64,000 bases of DNA, from NCBI GenBank assembly GCA_019636345.1, contig JAHBXQ010000003.1:372001-436000 (forward strand). The letters run 5' to 3'. Each line of letters begins with the position of its first letter. Position 1 is the stretch's first letter. The notes below the pieces were generated by a model. The model ran no database searches. It worked only from the letters and a program-made list of their open reading frames with translations, and was not told the DNA's origin. This DNA is from Pirellulales bacterium (GTDB taxonomy: Bacteria > Planctomycetota > Planctomycetia > Pirellulales > Lacipirellulaceae). Positions 34,152 through 42,751 of this stretch are shown here, piece after piece. The translations under genes were made by a program, and so were the position numbers.

Positions 34152-34372
34152 ATTTCGCCCCGGGCTCGCCGCGATGCCCATTGCGCTTTCAGGAAGGGCG
34201 CCTGAGGTCGGAGCGCAGCGAAGCCCCCGGATGGCATCGGGAGGCTCGCTCCGTCCGACCCTCCGTCCCGCCTCCCGCGGCGTCAGCAGGATGGCGTGCC
34301 GGTCGGGTTGCGCCGATCTTGCACTTTGCAGCAGTTAGACCGAGACGGCGCCGTCGAGCACCGCAGCCCGCC

Positions 34373-34420
34373 AAAAAAAACGCCCCGATCCGCCGGCCAA
34401 GGGCCGAGCGAACCGGGGCG
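34373..34420 (-). terminator. Rho-independent terminator of the EF-hand gene
   Basis: On the minus strand CGCCCCG (34414-34420) pairs with CGGGGCG (34381-34387), with an inner stem CGGCC/GGCCG, and is followed by eight T residues (34373-34380). It lies about 42 bases after the stop codon at 34462. Confidence 0.85.
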
Positions 34421-34461
34421 CGCGAGATCAACTCTCGGAGACGTCGATCGCTACGAGCCGA

Positions 34462-35304
34462 TCAGGTCTCCTTGTCGTCAGCCGGAGTTGCGGATTCGGC
34501 CGGCGTCTGATCCGAGGGGGAGGCGTCCTCGACCGGCGGGCGTTGGGGCCGATCGGGCCGCGGGCCGCGTCCGAAGCCTCCGCGACCGCGACCGTCGCCA
34601 GGGCCTCCCGGTCCGCGACCTTCCGGCCCGCGAGCGCCGGGACCTCCGCGACCATAGGCGGGCCGGTCGTCATCCGGCCCAAACCCGCGACCGACGCCCG
34701 GGCCGGGACCAGGACCGCGACCGGGGCCGCGGGGCCCGGGGGGCGGGCCGAATTCCTCCCCGGGACCGCCGCGACGACCCATCTCCATCATCCGCTCGCG
34801 AATCTGCCGCAGTCGTTCCGTGAGTCGGCCGAATTCCTCGCGCGACAGCTTGTTGTCCTTGTCCGCGTCGAACTCGTCGAACATCACCATGGGATCCCGG
34901 AGCGGCCCGCCTTGCGGGGGGCCTTCCGGCCGCGGACCCCGACCCGGGGGCGGACCGAATTGATCGCCCGGGGGAGGTCCGGCTTGTTCGCCGCGACCCG
35001 CGCCAGGACCGCGACCTGGGCCGCGCCCTTGCCCGCCGCGGGCGCCGGGTCCGGCGGGACGTTCGCCTTGCTGGCTGCGACGAAACTCGCGGGCTTTCGC
35101 TCGCTCCTCGTCGCTCAGTTGGCCGTCGCCGTCTTCGTCAAACCGCTCGAGCATCTGGGCGCGCCATGCGGCGCGATCGCCGCGGGCGGCGGGCGCCCCG
35201 TCGCTCGGCGGAGTCGTCTCGGCAGCCCCCTGAGCCCAGGCGGATCCGCCCGCCAACGCCCCGGCCGCACACGCCATCGTCAGTGAGTACAAAATTCGTC
35301 GCAT
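34462..35304 (-). CDS. Exported EF-hand protein with Gly/Pro/Arg-rich regions
   Basis: The protein is 280 residues from the ATG at 35304, preceded by GGAGG. A signal peptide ends at SAWAQ near residue 25. Two EF-hand loops, DEDGDGQLSDEE (56-67) and DADKDNKLSREE (146-157), keep the calcium-binding acidic positions. Between and after them run long low-complexity stretches of Gly, Pro and Arg. Such exported EF-hand proteins are numerous in Planctomycetota. A calcium-dependent structural or regulatory role outside the cytoplasm is inferred. It has its own terminator. Confidence 0.75.
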   Translation of the reverse strand: MRRILYSLTMACAAGALAGGSAWAQGAAETTPPSDGAPAARGDRAAWRAQMLERFDEDGDGQLSDEERAKAREFRRSQQGERPAGPGARGGQGRGPGRGPGAGRGEQAGPPPGDQFGPPPGRGPRPEGPPQGGPLRDPMVMFDEFDADKDNKLSREEFGRLTERLRQIRERMMEMGRRGGPGEEFGPPPGPRGPGRGPGPGPGVGRGFGPDDDRPAYGRGGPGARGPEGRGPGGPGDGRGRGGFGRGPRPDRPQRPPVEDASPSDQTPAESATPADDKET

Positions 35305-35662
35305 CTCTGCCTCCGTTTTCCCTGAAGGAAAGAAAAGGATCGGGTCGGGCCCTCTATGGAAATTCAACGCCGGCAACACGAAAAAGTTTCGATGTCGGGA
35401 TTCGCCGATGCCGGCGGCTGGCAATGTCCGCAAGAAACGGGACTGTCTGCACGGGATGCGGACGGATTGCACGTTGTTGACCAAGGGGACAGGCACGCCC
35501 GCGGAATGCGACGATCGGGAGGGTTCTTGGCATTTATCCGCGACCCAGGCCCCCGGTTTCAACCGCCTGTGAGGCGGAACTGAATCGCGCTTCGTCGGCG
35601 GGGGAAGTCGTCTAGAATACGCCTGTTTTGGCGGTTTGGTCGGTACGGGCTGCGCTCGCGTT
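35305..35662. other. 358-base divergent spacer
   Basis: It separates the EF-hand gene (minus) from the antiporter gene (plus). It holds the ribosome binding site of the former, a small CCGCC/GGCGG hairpin at 35563-35577 and a TAGAAT at 35613-35618 that could be the -10 element of the antiporter gene. No gene is seen. Confidence 0.5.
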
Positions 35663-37534
35663 ATGAACACCTCGCTTCAAATCGCCGGAATCCTCGCCCT
35701 GGGCGTCGGCGCCCAATGGGCTGCGTGGCGGCTGCGCGTGCCGGCGATCGTGCTGCTGTTGGGCTTCGGGCTTGCCCTGGGGCGGGTGCTGCCAGCCAGC
35801 GAACTGGGGATGAACGACGACCTGTTCTTCGCCGTCGTGTCGTTGTCGGTCGCCATCATCCTGTTCGAAGGGGGGCTCTCTCTCACCTTCCGCGAGATTC
35901 ACGGCATTCGCGGCGTCGTCATCCGATTGGTGACGGTCGGCCTCGTCGTCACATGGCTGGGAACCGCCGCCGCGGCCAAGTGGCTCGCCGGGTTTTCGAC
36001 CGAATCGGCGCTGCTTCTCGGCGCGCTGTTGACCGTCAGCGGGCCGACGGTCGTGTTGCCGCTGTTGCGCCATGTGCAGCCGGTGCGACGAGTCGGGTCG
36101 CTTGCCCGCTGGGAGGGGATCGTCAACGACCCCATCGGCGCCGTGCTGGCGGCGTTGGTCTTCGAACTTCTCCTCCACGGCCAGGGGGAGTACGGCATCG
36201 CCGGCGAGAGCGTCAAGCAGTTCACAATGTCGCTCGCGCTGGGCGTTGCGCTCGGGCTGGGGGGAGGTCGACTTTTGCAAGGGGTGTTGCGTCGTTACCT
36301 GCTTCCCGACCACTTGCAGAACCCGCTCATCCTGGCGTACGTGCTGCTGTTGTTTGCCTTGTCGAATCAGCTCAAGTCCGAATCGGGGCTCGTGACCGTT
36401 ACGCTTCTGGGCATTTACCTCGCCAATCAGCGAGTCGTTTCCGTGCGGCACATCGTCGAGTTCAAAGAGAATCTCAGCGTCCTGTTGATTTCAATGCTGT
36501 TCATCACGCTGGCCTCGCGACTGCGGCTCGACGCCGACGCGTTTCGCAGGATCGGTTGGGGCAGCGTGGCGATGGTCGCGGTGATGATCTTCGCGATCCG
36601 TCCCGCGGCCGTGTTCGCGTCGACGATCGGTTCGACCCTGTCGTGGCGGGAGCGGGCGTTCCTGGCCTGGATTCACCCGCGCGGCATCGTGGCCGCCGCG
36701 GTCGCGTCGCTGTTGGCGCTTGAGATCAAACGCAAATTGGCGGACGTCCCCGGGGCTCAGGACCTGGCGGCCGACGCCGACCGGTTCGAATTGGTCGTGT
36801 TTCTCGTCATCATCGGGACGGTCACCGTGTACGGCTTGTCGCTGGCGCCCGTGTCGCGCTGGCTGGGACTCTCCGGCGAGAATCCGCAGGGGATCCTCTT
36901 CGCCGGGGCCTCGCGGGCCTCGCGGCTTATCGCCAAGGCCGTGCAGGACGAGGGCTACTCGGTGCTCCTGGTCGACACCAACCCGCGCAACAACGCCGCG
37001 GCTCGCATGGCGGGTCTGCCCGTTCTCTACGCCAGCATCGGCAGCGAGTACGTCCATGATCAGATCGATCTGGGGGGGATCGGGCGTCTGCTGGCGATGA
37101 CTCCCAACGACGAGGTGAACACCCTCTCCGTCATGGGGTTCGCGGAGCGGTTCGGCCGGGCCGGGGTCTACCAACTCGCCGCTCAAGAAGCGTCGAGCGA
37201 ACGGACCGACCGCGTCGCCGCGTATCGTCGCGGTCGGACGCTGTTTAATCGCCCAATCACGCTGCAACAGCTTGAGGAGCGAATCGCAGGAGGCGCCAAG
37301 CTGAAAAAGACCACGATCAGCGACGACTTCACTTACGACGACTTTCTCGCCCGCTACGGCGACGCGGCGCTCGTTCTGTTCCGCGTCGACGAAACCGGCA
37401 AGCTGATCATCGCCACGTCTGAAACCCAACAGCATCCCAAGAGCGGCCAGAAGCTCATCGCGCTCGTCGGCGAAGGAGTGGAGCCGCCTCCGGCCGAGGA
37501 CTCGCAACGCAACGCCGGTTCGCCCTCGGCGTGA
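35663..37534 (+). CDS. CPA1-type sodium/proton antiporter with TrkA-N-like domain
   Basis: The protein is 623 residues from ATG 35663. The first 400 residues form about twelve hydrophobic helices, with FEGGLSLTF, LTVSGPTVVLPLL and the EGIVNDPIGAVLAAL block that carries the transport aspartate of CPA1 exchangers. From about residue 412 (ILFAGASRASRLIAKAV) a Rossmann-like TrkA-N/RCK domain starts; its usual GxGxxG is changed to GASRAS. The last 150 residues are soluble. It should exchange Na+ or K+ for H+ across the inner membrane with nucleotide control. It stands alone as a transcription unit. Confidence 0.85.
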   Translation: MNTSLQIAGILALGVGAQWAAWRLRVPAIVLLLGFGLALGRVLPASELGMNDDLFFAVVSLSVAIILFEGGLSLTFREIHGIRGVVIRLVTVGLVVTWLGTAAAAKWLAGFSTESALLLGALLTVSGPTVVLPLLRHVQPVRRVGSLARWEGIVNDPIGAVLAALVFELLLHGQGEYGIAGESVKQFTMSLALGVALGLGGGRLLQGVLRRYLLPDHLQNPLILAYVLLLFALSNQLKSESGLVTVTLLGIYLANQRVVSVRHIVEFKENLSVLLISMLFITLASRLRLDADAFRRIGWGSVAMVAVMIFAIRPAAVFASTIGSTLSWRERAFLAWIHPRGIVAAAVASLLALEIKRKLADVPGAQDLAADADRFELVVFLVIIGTVTVYGLSLAPVSRWLGLSGENPQGILFAGASRASRLIAKAVQDEGYSVLLVDTNPRNNAAARMAGLPVLYASIGSEYVHDQIDLGGIGRLLAMTPNDEVNTLSVMGFAERFGRAGVYQLAAQEASSERTDRVAAYRRGRTLFNRPITLQQLEERIAGGAKLKKTTISDDFTYDDFLARYGDAALVLFRVDETGKLIIATSETQQHPKSGQKLIALVGEGVEPPPAEDSQRNAGSPSA

Positions 37535-37918
37535 TGTCGGGCGACTGAGGCAAGCATCGGACTCGGTTCGCCGCTGAGCGGGCCCGTCGTCTCAGGGCCG
37601 CTTTGTGCCGACGTCGTCGTCGGCGATAGCTGCTGGCGGCGATTCGATTCCCCCCGACCGGCGGGGAACGTCGCCGTCGTCGTCCGGGGGGCGTCCGGCC
37701 GTGCATTCCGGACATCCCGCAAAGTTTCTCAAAAGCCTTCGCCTCTCTCGGTCGATAACGAGTTTTGGATAAAGCCTATTCGTCGTCCGCCGAGGCGATT
37801 GGCGCGGTGCGTCTCATGGGAGAGACGCCGCGGCCTCCGCGAGACGATTCACACGATCGGCGCCGCGACTGGCGCCAGCGGCTGAGGGCGCACGGCCTCG
37901 GCAGGGGGGGAATCTGTC
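37535..37918. other. 384-base spacer
   Basis: It lies between the antiporter and the TPR-like gene. A weak hairpin (GCGGGCCC...AGGGCCGC near 37577-37602) could end antiporter transcription. The open frames here have no ribosome binding site and no family similarity, so I call no gene. Confidence 0.5.
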
Positions 37919-40186
37919 ATGAGGGGGGATCATTTCGCCGGGGCGCCGACGCGGCGCGCCGGTCGGCCGCTCTCGGCTGCTCTGCTGGGGGGCGTGTCGT
38001 TGTTGGCCGCCTTTGCTCCGCCGACGAACGCGTCGGCACAGTCGACGTCGACCGCCGCGTCCCCGGGGCGTCGCGAGAAGTCGATCGTCATCTCGACGGG
38101 GCAACTCGCTCCGGGCGATCCTGAACTGGCGATCGTCACGGACCAAGCGGACGAATGCCCGCTGGAACCGATCAACCGCAGCACCGGCGCCGAGCCGGAG
38201 CTCGCTCGCAACCCGCAGTTTGCGAAGTCTTCCTCGACCGGCGCCGGTGCTGCCGGCGTGCTCGAGTCCGGCGATTACGTCGACGCCTGCGAGCCCGACG
38301 CGGCCGACTTCGATCAAACGACCGCCGGCGCCGAGACTTTGGCCGCCGAAGCGTTGCCGGTCGATTCTGCGGAAGTCCGCCCCGCGAGCTTCAACGGCGT
38401 GACCCCCGGCGTCTCGACCCGCGAAGAGCTCGTCGTCGAGTGGGGCGAACCCGCGCTCCAAGAGCGCGGGCGGCTGACGTACCACTTCGAAAACTTTCCC
38501 CGCATCGACGTTCAGGTCGTCGCGGGCGTGGTGACCACGATTCGCGTGTCGTTGCCCGAGCCTGTCGACGCCCCGGCCCTGGCCGCCAAACTGGGTCTCA
38601 GCGAACTGGCGCCCGCCGTGGCCGTCACCGACGACGGGGCGGCGATCAGCACCGCGTTCCCCGAACGGGGCGTTACGCTGCTGCATCAACCGCAGGGGAT
38701 GCTGGCGGTCGCTTCCGACGCGCTGGCCGGCGCAGGCGACGGCGAAACGTTGGTTTACGAAATCGAACTTGCGGGGATCACCGCCGCTCCGTTCGTGCGT
38801 CGGGCCGAGAACGCCGGTCCGCGCGACCACGCGGCCAAGATGGCCGATTTGCAGCAGGCGCTCGAGCTCGACGGCGCCAGCGCCCGGACCCGGTACCTGC
38901 TGTCACAGTGCCAGCGCGCCGCCGGAGCCGCGGTCGAAGCCGAGTCCTTGGCCGCCGCCGCGGTCGAACTTGACGAGACGAGCGACGTCTACCGACTGCA
39001 ATGGGCGACATGCCTCAAGGATCTCGCCCAGTACGACGCGGCGGTCGACCAGACCCGCAAGGTGCTCGAGAGCCCGCAGACGACGAAGCTCGTTCGCGCC
39101 GAAGCGCTCAATCTGATGGGTCGGCTGGCGGCCCTTGGATCGCGCGACGTGCAACAGCGAGCGGTGCCGCTGCACGCCAAGGCCATCGAACTGGCCGACC
39201 AGTTGGCCAATGCCGGCGACCCGCCGACCTGCCGGGCCGCAAACGCTTTGCTGGTCGACGCCCACTTAGCGACTGCCGAGCGCTTGGCCGCCGGTCAGTG
39301 GCAGGACAAAGACGAAACGATCGCCCAGTGGATCGCTCGCGCTTCGGCGATCGCCGAGCAGATGATCGCCGACGGGCAAGGGGACGAGGGGCTGCGCCTG
39401 CAGGTGGCGGTCGCCGCGCTGCGGGCCGGGGCCAAGCTCAATCCGCCGATCGATCCCAAACTGTGGATTGCCGAAGCCGAGCAAGCCGCCGAAGCGGTCA
39501 AAGAGAAGTGCGACGACGACCTGGGAATCGCCGAGATCGACTGGCAGCTTGCGCTGGCCTACTCGTCGGCGGTCGAGATCCAGCACCGTCGCGGCATGGC
39601 CGAGGCGGCCCTCGAGTACGGCTCTCAAGCCGAGCAGTTGTTGGCCACCCTGGCCGTCCAACGCGAGCAGTTGCCTGACACGGGGTTCATCGTCGGGCGG
39701 CTGTTCTTCCAGATCGGCGCGGTGCATGCGGTCCATCTCGACAATCACGCCGACGCATGCGAATGGTACGACCGAGCGCTCGAGCCCCTGCTGACCCCGA
39801 CTCCTGTGACTCCCGAGGCCGCCCCTGGCCAGCACGGCGACGCGCTGGTGAGCATGGGCGTTTCGTTCTGGAACCAGGACGAGCGCGAGCGGGCGTACGA
39901 GCTGACCCAAGCCGGATTGGAACTGATTCAGCAAGGAGTCGCCGAGGGGCTGCTCGACGCCGAGTCGCTCAAGGTGCCCGAGAGCAACCTCGCGGCGATG
40001 GGCCAAGTGCTAGGCAAGAAGCCGCTTGTGGCTGTTCACCAGCCGAAAGTCGACCTCGTGCCCTTGCCGAACGCCAAGCAGTCGCAGCCCAACGGCACGC
40101 AGCGCCAAGCGGCTGCCGGCAACAATCGACGCATGCCGCAGCAAACGGCCGCGCGCCGCACCAACGATGGCGTGCAGCGCCGCTAA
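37919..40186 (+). CDS. Exported TPR-like protein of unknown function
   Basis: The protein is 755 residues. A signal peptide ends at NASAQ near residue 41. GVTPGVSTREELVVEWGEP near residue 160, followed by a short beta domain, resembles the SmpA/OmlA-like fold. From about residue 300 the sequence is a series of alpha-helical repeats (HAAKMADLQQALELDGASAR, RYLLSQCQRAAGAAVEAESL) consistent with TPR. The tail is glutamine-rich. It is likely a periplasmic scaffold; the partner is unknown. A strong terminator follows. Confidence 0.65.
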   Translation: MRGDHFAGAPTRRAGRPLSAALLGGVSLLAAFAPPTNASAQSTSTAASPGRREKSIVISTGQLAPGDPELAIVTDQADECPLEPINRSTGAEPELARNPQFAKSSSTGAGAAGVLESGDYVDACEPDAADFDQTTAGAETLAAEALPVDSAEVRPASFNGVTPGVSTREELVVEWGEPALQERGRLTYHFENFPRIDVQVVAGVVTTIRVSLPEPVDAPALAAKLGLSELAPAVAVTDDGAAISTAFPERGVTLLHQPQGMLAVASDALAGAGDGETLVYEIELAGITAAPFVRRAENAGPRDHAAKMADLQQALELDGASARTRYLLSQCQRAAGAAVEAESLAAAAVELDETSDVYRLQWATCLKDLAQYDAAVDQTRKVLESPQTTKLVRAEALNLMGRLAALGSRDVQQRAVPLHAKAIELADQLANAGDPPTCRAANALLVDAHLATAERLAAGQWQDKDETIAQWIARASAIAEQMIADGQGDEGLRLQVAVAALRAGAKLNPPIDPKLWIAEAEQAAEAVKEKCDDDLGIAEIDWQLALAYSSAVEIQHRRGMAEAALEYGSQAEQLLATLAVQREQLPDTGFIVGRLFFQIGAVHAVHLDNHADACEWYDRALEPLLTPTPVTPEAAPGQHGDALVSMGVSFWNQDERERAYELTQAGLELIQQGVAEGLLDAESLKVPESNLAAMGQVLGKKPLVAVHQPKVDLVPLPNAKQSQPNGTQRQAAAGNNRRMPQQTAARRTNDGVQRR

Positions 40187-40221
40187 TCGCCTCTACGGCG
40201 ACGACAATCGACTCGACCCAG

Positions 40222-40248
40222 CGGCCGGCGCAAGCCGGCCGTTTCTTT
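40222..40248 (+). terminator. Rho-independent terminator
   Basis: CGGCCGGC and GCCGGCCG (40222-40229, 40234-40241) form a perfect 8-bp stem with a GCAA tetraloop, followed by TTTCTTT. It lies 36 bases after the TPR-like gene. Confidence 0.88.
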
Positions 40249-40318
40249 GCGCGCCGCGATTCTTGCGTTAGGCTGTTGGCTGGTCCTCTGCCACGCCGAG
40301 CCCCGAGCAAGACGAGCC

Positions 40319-40891
40319 GTGTCCTCCTTCGACCCGCAAGCCTACGGTGCGGCGATGTCGCCGCTCCTGGCGATCGATCGCTGCCGCGCACTCGATGGCG
40401 GCGCTCCCGATCGCGACGTTCCGACCGCTTTGGGTCAGTTGTCGCTCGCTGAAGCGTTCGCCCCGGAGCGAATCCGCGATGAGACGGCCGCCCGGGCGTG
40501 CTTGGCCGGGCTCTGGCTGCTGCATGACTGTATCGACGAGTCGCACGCCGTGAGCCAGGGGATCGACACCCCCTCGGGCAGCTTCTGGCACGGGATCATG
40601 CACCGTCGCGAGGGGGATTTCGGCAACTCGAAATACTGGTTCCGGCGGGTCGGCGACCACCCGGCGTACGAATCGCTGCCGGCCGCCGCTGCGTCGCTCG
40701 CCGCAACCGCCCCCCAGCGCTCTTGGGCCGAACGGCTGGCTCCCGGGGGGCGGTGGGACCCGTATGCGCTGGTCGACGCCTGCCAGGCGGCCCTGCGTGA
40801 CCGGGGGGATTTGGCCCCCTTCTGCCGCCGGGTTCAGCAGGCCGAGTGGGAGTCGCTCTGGGACTTCTGCTACCGCTCGGCGATCGGCTGA
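40319..40891 (+). CDS. Conserved hypothetical protein
   Basis: The protein is 190 residues from GTG 40319. A TTG at 40247 is also in frame but lies in the T-tract of the terminator upstream, so it is unlikely to be used; ATG 40355 is another option. Notable blocks are GLWLLHDCIDESHAVSQGID and SFWHGIMHRREGDFGNSKYW, with FRRVGDHP. Histidines and acidic residues in these blocks could be an active site, but I know no function for this family. It is cytoplasmic as called. Confidence 0.6.
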   Translation: MSSFDPQAYGAAMSPLLAIDRCRALDGGAPDRDVPTALGQLSLAEAFAPERIRDETAARACLAGLWLLHDCIDESHAVSQGIDTPSGSFWHGIMHRREGDFGNSKYWFRRVGDHPAYESLPAAAASLAATAPQRSWAERLAPGGRWDPYALVDACQAALRDRGDLAPFCRRVQQAEWESLWDFCYRSAIG

Positions 40892-40929
40892 CCGCCCCCG
40901 GCGGATCGTGATGCCTTTGCCAAATTGAG

Positions 40930-41003
40930 GGGTGGCTGGGGTCGAACGAAGTGAGCCCCCAGGGGATCCTGGGGGCTCCGCTGCGCTGCGACCTCAGCCA
41001 CCC
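40930..41003. repeat. Long imperfect inverted repeat
   Basis: Outer arms GGGTGGCTGGGGTCG (40930-40944) and CGACCTCAGCCACCC (40989-41003) pair with one mismatch. Inner arms GAGCCCCCAGG (40953-40963) and CCTGGGGGCTC (40968-40978) pair perfectly around GGAT. The whole can fold into one long hairpin in the 267-base spacer before tpx. No transposase is near. Confidence 0.75.
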
Positions 41004-41158
41004 TTCCAAGGGCATTGGTATCACCACCCCCCCGGCGGCGACCCTTGCCGGGGCTCGGCAAAAGCCGATACTGAAGGTCTTGCCAACCCCGCAGGACCGC
41101 CGGGCTCGCGCCCCGCGTCGCCTGCCTTCTTGCCACACATCCGTAAGGAACCCTCGCC

Positions 41159-41677
41159 ATGTCGCGCTCCGGAGCGATCACGTTCAAAGGCAACCCCATG
41201 ACGCTCGCCGGCCAAGCCGTCTCCGCCGGACAAGCGGCGCCTGACTTCAAGCTTCACTACTTCGAGGGGGGGATGAAGGCGATCACCCTGGCCGACTGCA
41301 AGGGCAAGCCGACGCTGCTGTCGGTCGTCCCGTCGCTCGACACGGGCGTCTGCGCAATGCAGACCAAGAAGTTCAACGAATCGCTCGGTTCGCTGGGCGA
41401 CAAGATCAACGCGCTCACCGTCAGCCTCGATCTGCCGTTCGCGATGAACCGTTTTTGCGGCGCCGAGAACATCACCAACATTCGCCCCGCGAGCGATTAC
41501 CAGGATCGCAACTTCGGTCAGAACTACGGCACGCTGATCGAGGAGTTGAAGATCTTGACCCGCGCCATCTTCGTCCTCGACGCCGACGGCAAGCTGACGT
41601 ATGCCGAGTACGTCCCTGAAGTCACGAGCGAACCGAACTACGATGCCGCGCTGGCCGCGGTGAACGCCCTGCTGTAG
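41159..41677 (+). CDS. tpx: Thiol peroxidase (atypical 2-Cys peroxiredoxin)
   Basis: It reduces hydroperoxides with electrons from thioredoxin. The protein is 172 residues. The peroxidatic cysteine is C65 in SLDTGVCAMQTKKFNE and the resolving cysteine is C100 in DLPFAMNRFCGAENI, both as in the Tpx family. MTLAGQ-like N-terminus (residues 14-19) suggests ATG 41198 as an alternative start. It is followed by an AhpC-type peroxiredoxin and a di-haem peroxidase on the same strand. Confidence 0.92.
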   Translation: MSRSGAITFKGNPMTLAGQAVSAGQAAPDFKLHYFEGGMKAITLADCKGKPTLLSVVPSLDTGVCAMQTKKFNESLGSLGDKINALTVSLDLPFAMNRFCGAENITNIRPASDYQDRNFGQNYGTLIEELKILTRAIFVLDADGKLTYAEYVPEVTSEPNYDAALAAVNALL

Positions 41678-41910
41678 GAGCTAGGTCGACTGAAGATCCG
41701 ACAAGCCATGGGTTGTCGTATGAAAGCCCGTAAGCACGAAGTCGGAGGATGTCCGCCAGAAGCAATGCTGTGTGGCTTACAGCCGTCAGCTTACGGTCTT
41801 TCGCCTCGTCGCGCGAACGATTCGCGACCGTTTGGATTTGCCGCTGAATCCCGCCTGAAATCCCGCCTTGCTCTCGATTCTTGCCAGAACCCCACCCCAG
41901 GAACCCCGCC

Positions 41911-42513
41911 ATGTCCAGTCTTGTGCAAAAGCCGGCCCCGTCGTTCCAAGCTCAGGCCGTCATGCCCGACGGCTCGTTCAAGCAGGTCAGCTTGGAGGAC
42001 TACCAGGGCAAGTACGTCGTGCTGTTTTTCTATCCGCTCGACTTCACCTTCGTTTGCCCGACCGAGATCATCGCGTTTTCGGACGCGGCGAAGGACTTCG
42101 AGTCGCGCGGCGTGCAGCTCTTGTCCTGCTCGATAGACAGCCACTTCACGCACCTAGCGTGGCGTGAACGGCCGCGCGAGCAGGGGGGCCTGGGGAACAT
42201 CCAGTACCCGATGCTCGCCGATCTCAACAAGCAGATCGCCGAGAACTACGGCGTGCTGCTCCCCGGCGGGATCGCCTTGCGGGGGTTGTTCCTCATCGAC
42301 AAGACCGGCGTCGTTCGGCATCAGGTCGTCAACGACCTGCCGCTGGGCCGCAGCGTCGAGGAAACCTTGCGGATGGTCGACGCCCTGCAGTACTTCGAGG
42401 CCAACGGCGAGGTCTGCCCCGCAAACTGGAAGAAAGGTTCGCTGACGATCAAGCCGAACCCGCGGGAGAGCCGCGAGTATTTCGAGAAGGCCCACCTGCA
42501 GACTGCAGGTTGA
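41911..42513 (+). CDS. Typical 2-Cys peroxiredoxin (AhpC/Prx1 type)
   Basis: It reduces hydrogen peroxide and alkyl hydroperoxides. The protein is 200 residues from ATG 41911. C49 in [10 protein letters not shown] is the peroxidatic cysteine and C169 in GEVCPANW the resolving one. GGLG (residues 92-95) and a C-terminal YF (EYFEKA) are the pair linked to sensitivity to over-oxidation in Prx1-type enzymes. The spacer before it (233 bases) carries GGCTTACAGCCGTCAGCTTACGG, the same word family as the S10 spacers. A terminator follows. Confidence 0.94.
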   Translation: MSSLVQKPAPSFQAQAVMPDGSFKQVSLEDYQGKYVVLFFYPLDFTFVCPTEIIAFSDAAKDFESRGVQLLSCSIDSHFTHLAWRERPREQGGLGNIQYPMLADLNKQIAENYGVLLPGGIALRGLFLIDKTGVVRHQVVNDLPLGRSVEETLRMVDALQYFEANGEVCPANWKKGSLTIKPNPRESREYFEKAHLQTAG

Positions 42514-42545
42514 CGACTGCGCAGCTGCGGGCGATCGATTTTCCG

Positions 42546-42577
42546 GGCGGCGCAGGATGACCTGCGCCGCCTCGGTT
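42546..42577 (+). terminator. Terminator after the peroxiredoxin gene
   Basis: GGCGGCGCAGG and CCTGCGCCGCC (42546-42556, 42561-42571) form a perfect 11-bp stem with an ATGA loop, followed by TCGGTTT. It lies 33 bases after the stop. Confidence 0.78.
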
Positions 42578-42751
42578 TCGATATTGGGCCCGCACGACGC
42601 TCCGCAACGGGCTCGTGAACGACTCTCGGTCGGGGCGGTTGTGAACGAATCGACGCAGCGAGACGTTGTTGACTTCCGTGTGCTTTGACGCAGCCGATTC
42701 GACTCGATCTGACAAAGCACGAGATTTCCCTGGCGTGAAAGAAGTTTGGTC

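Larger units (their letters stand above)
34040..34461. other. 422-base spacer between two minus-strand genes
   Basis: It contains the promoter-like pair at 34123-34151 and the strong terminator of the EF-hand gene at 34373-34420. Between them I see no gene. Confidence 0.6.

Noticed and set aside
40247-40318. TTG start that would give the 40319 gene a hydrophobic N-terminus
   Set aside because: The TTG lies in the T-tract of a strong terminator, so the codon is unlikely to be in the message; a downstream GTG is preferred.
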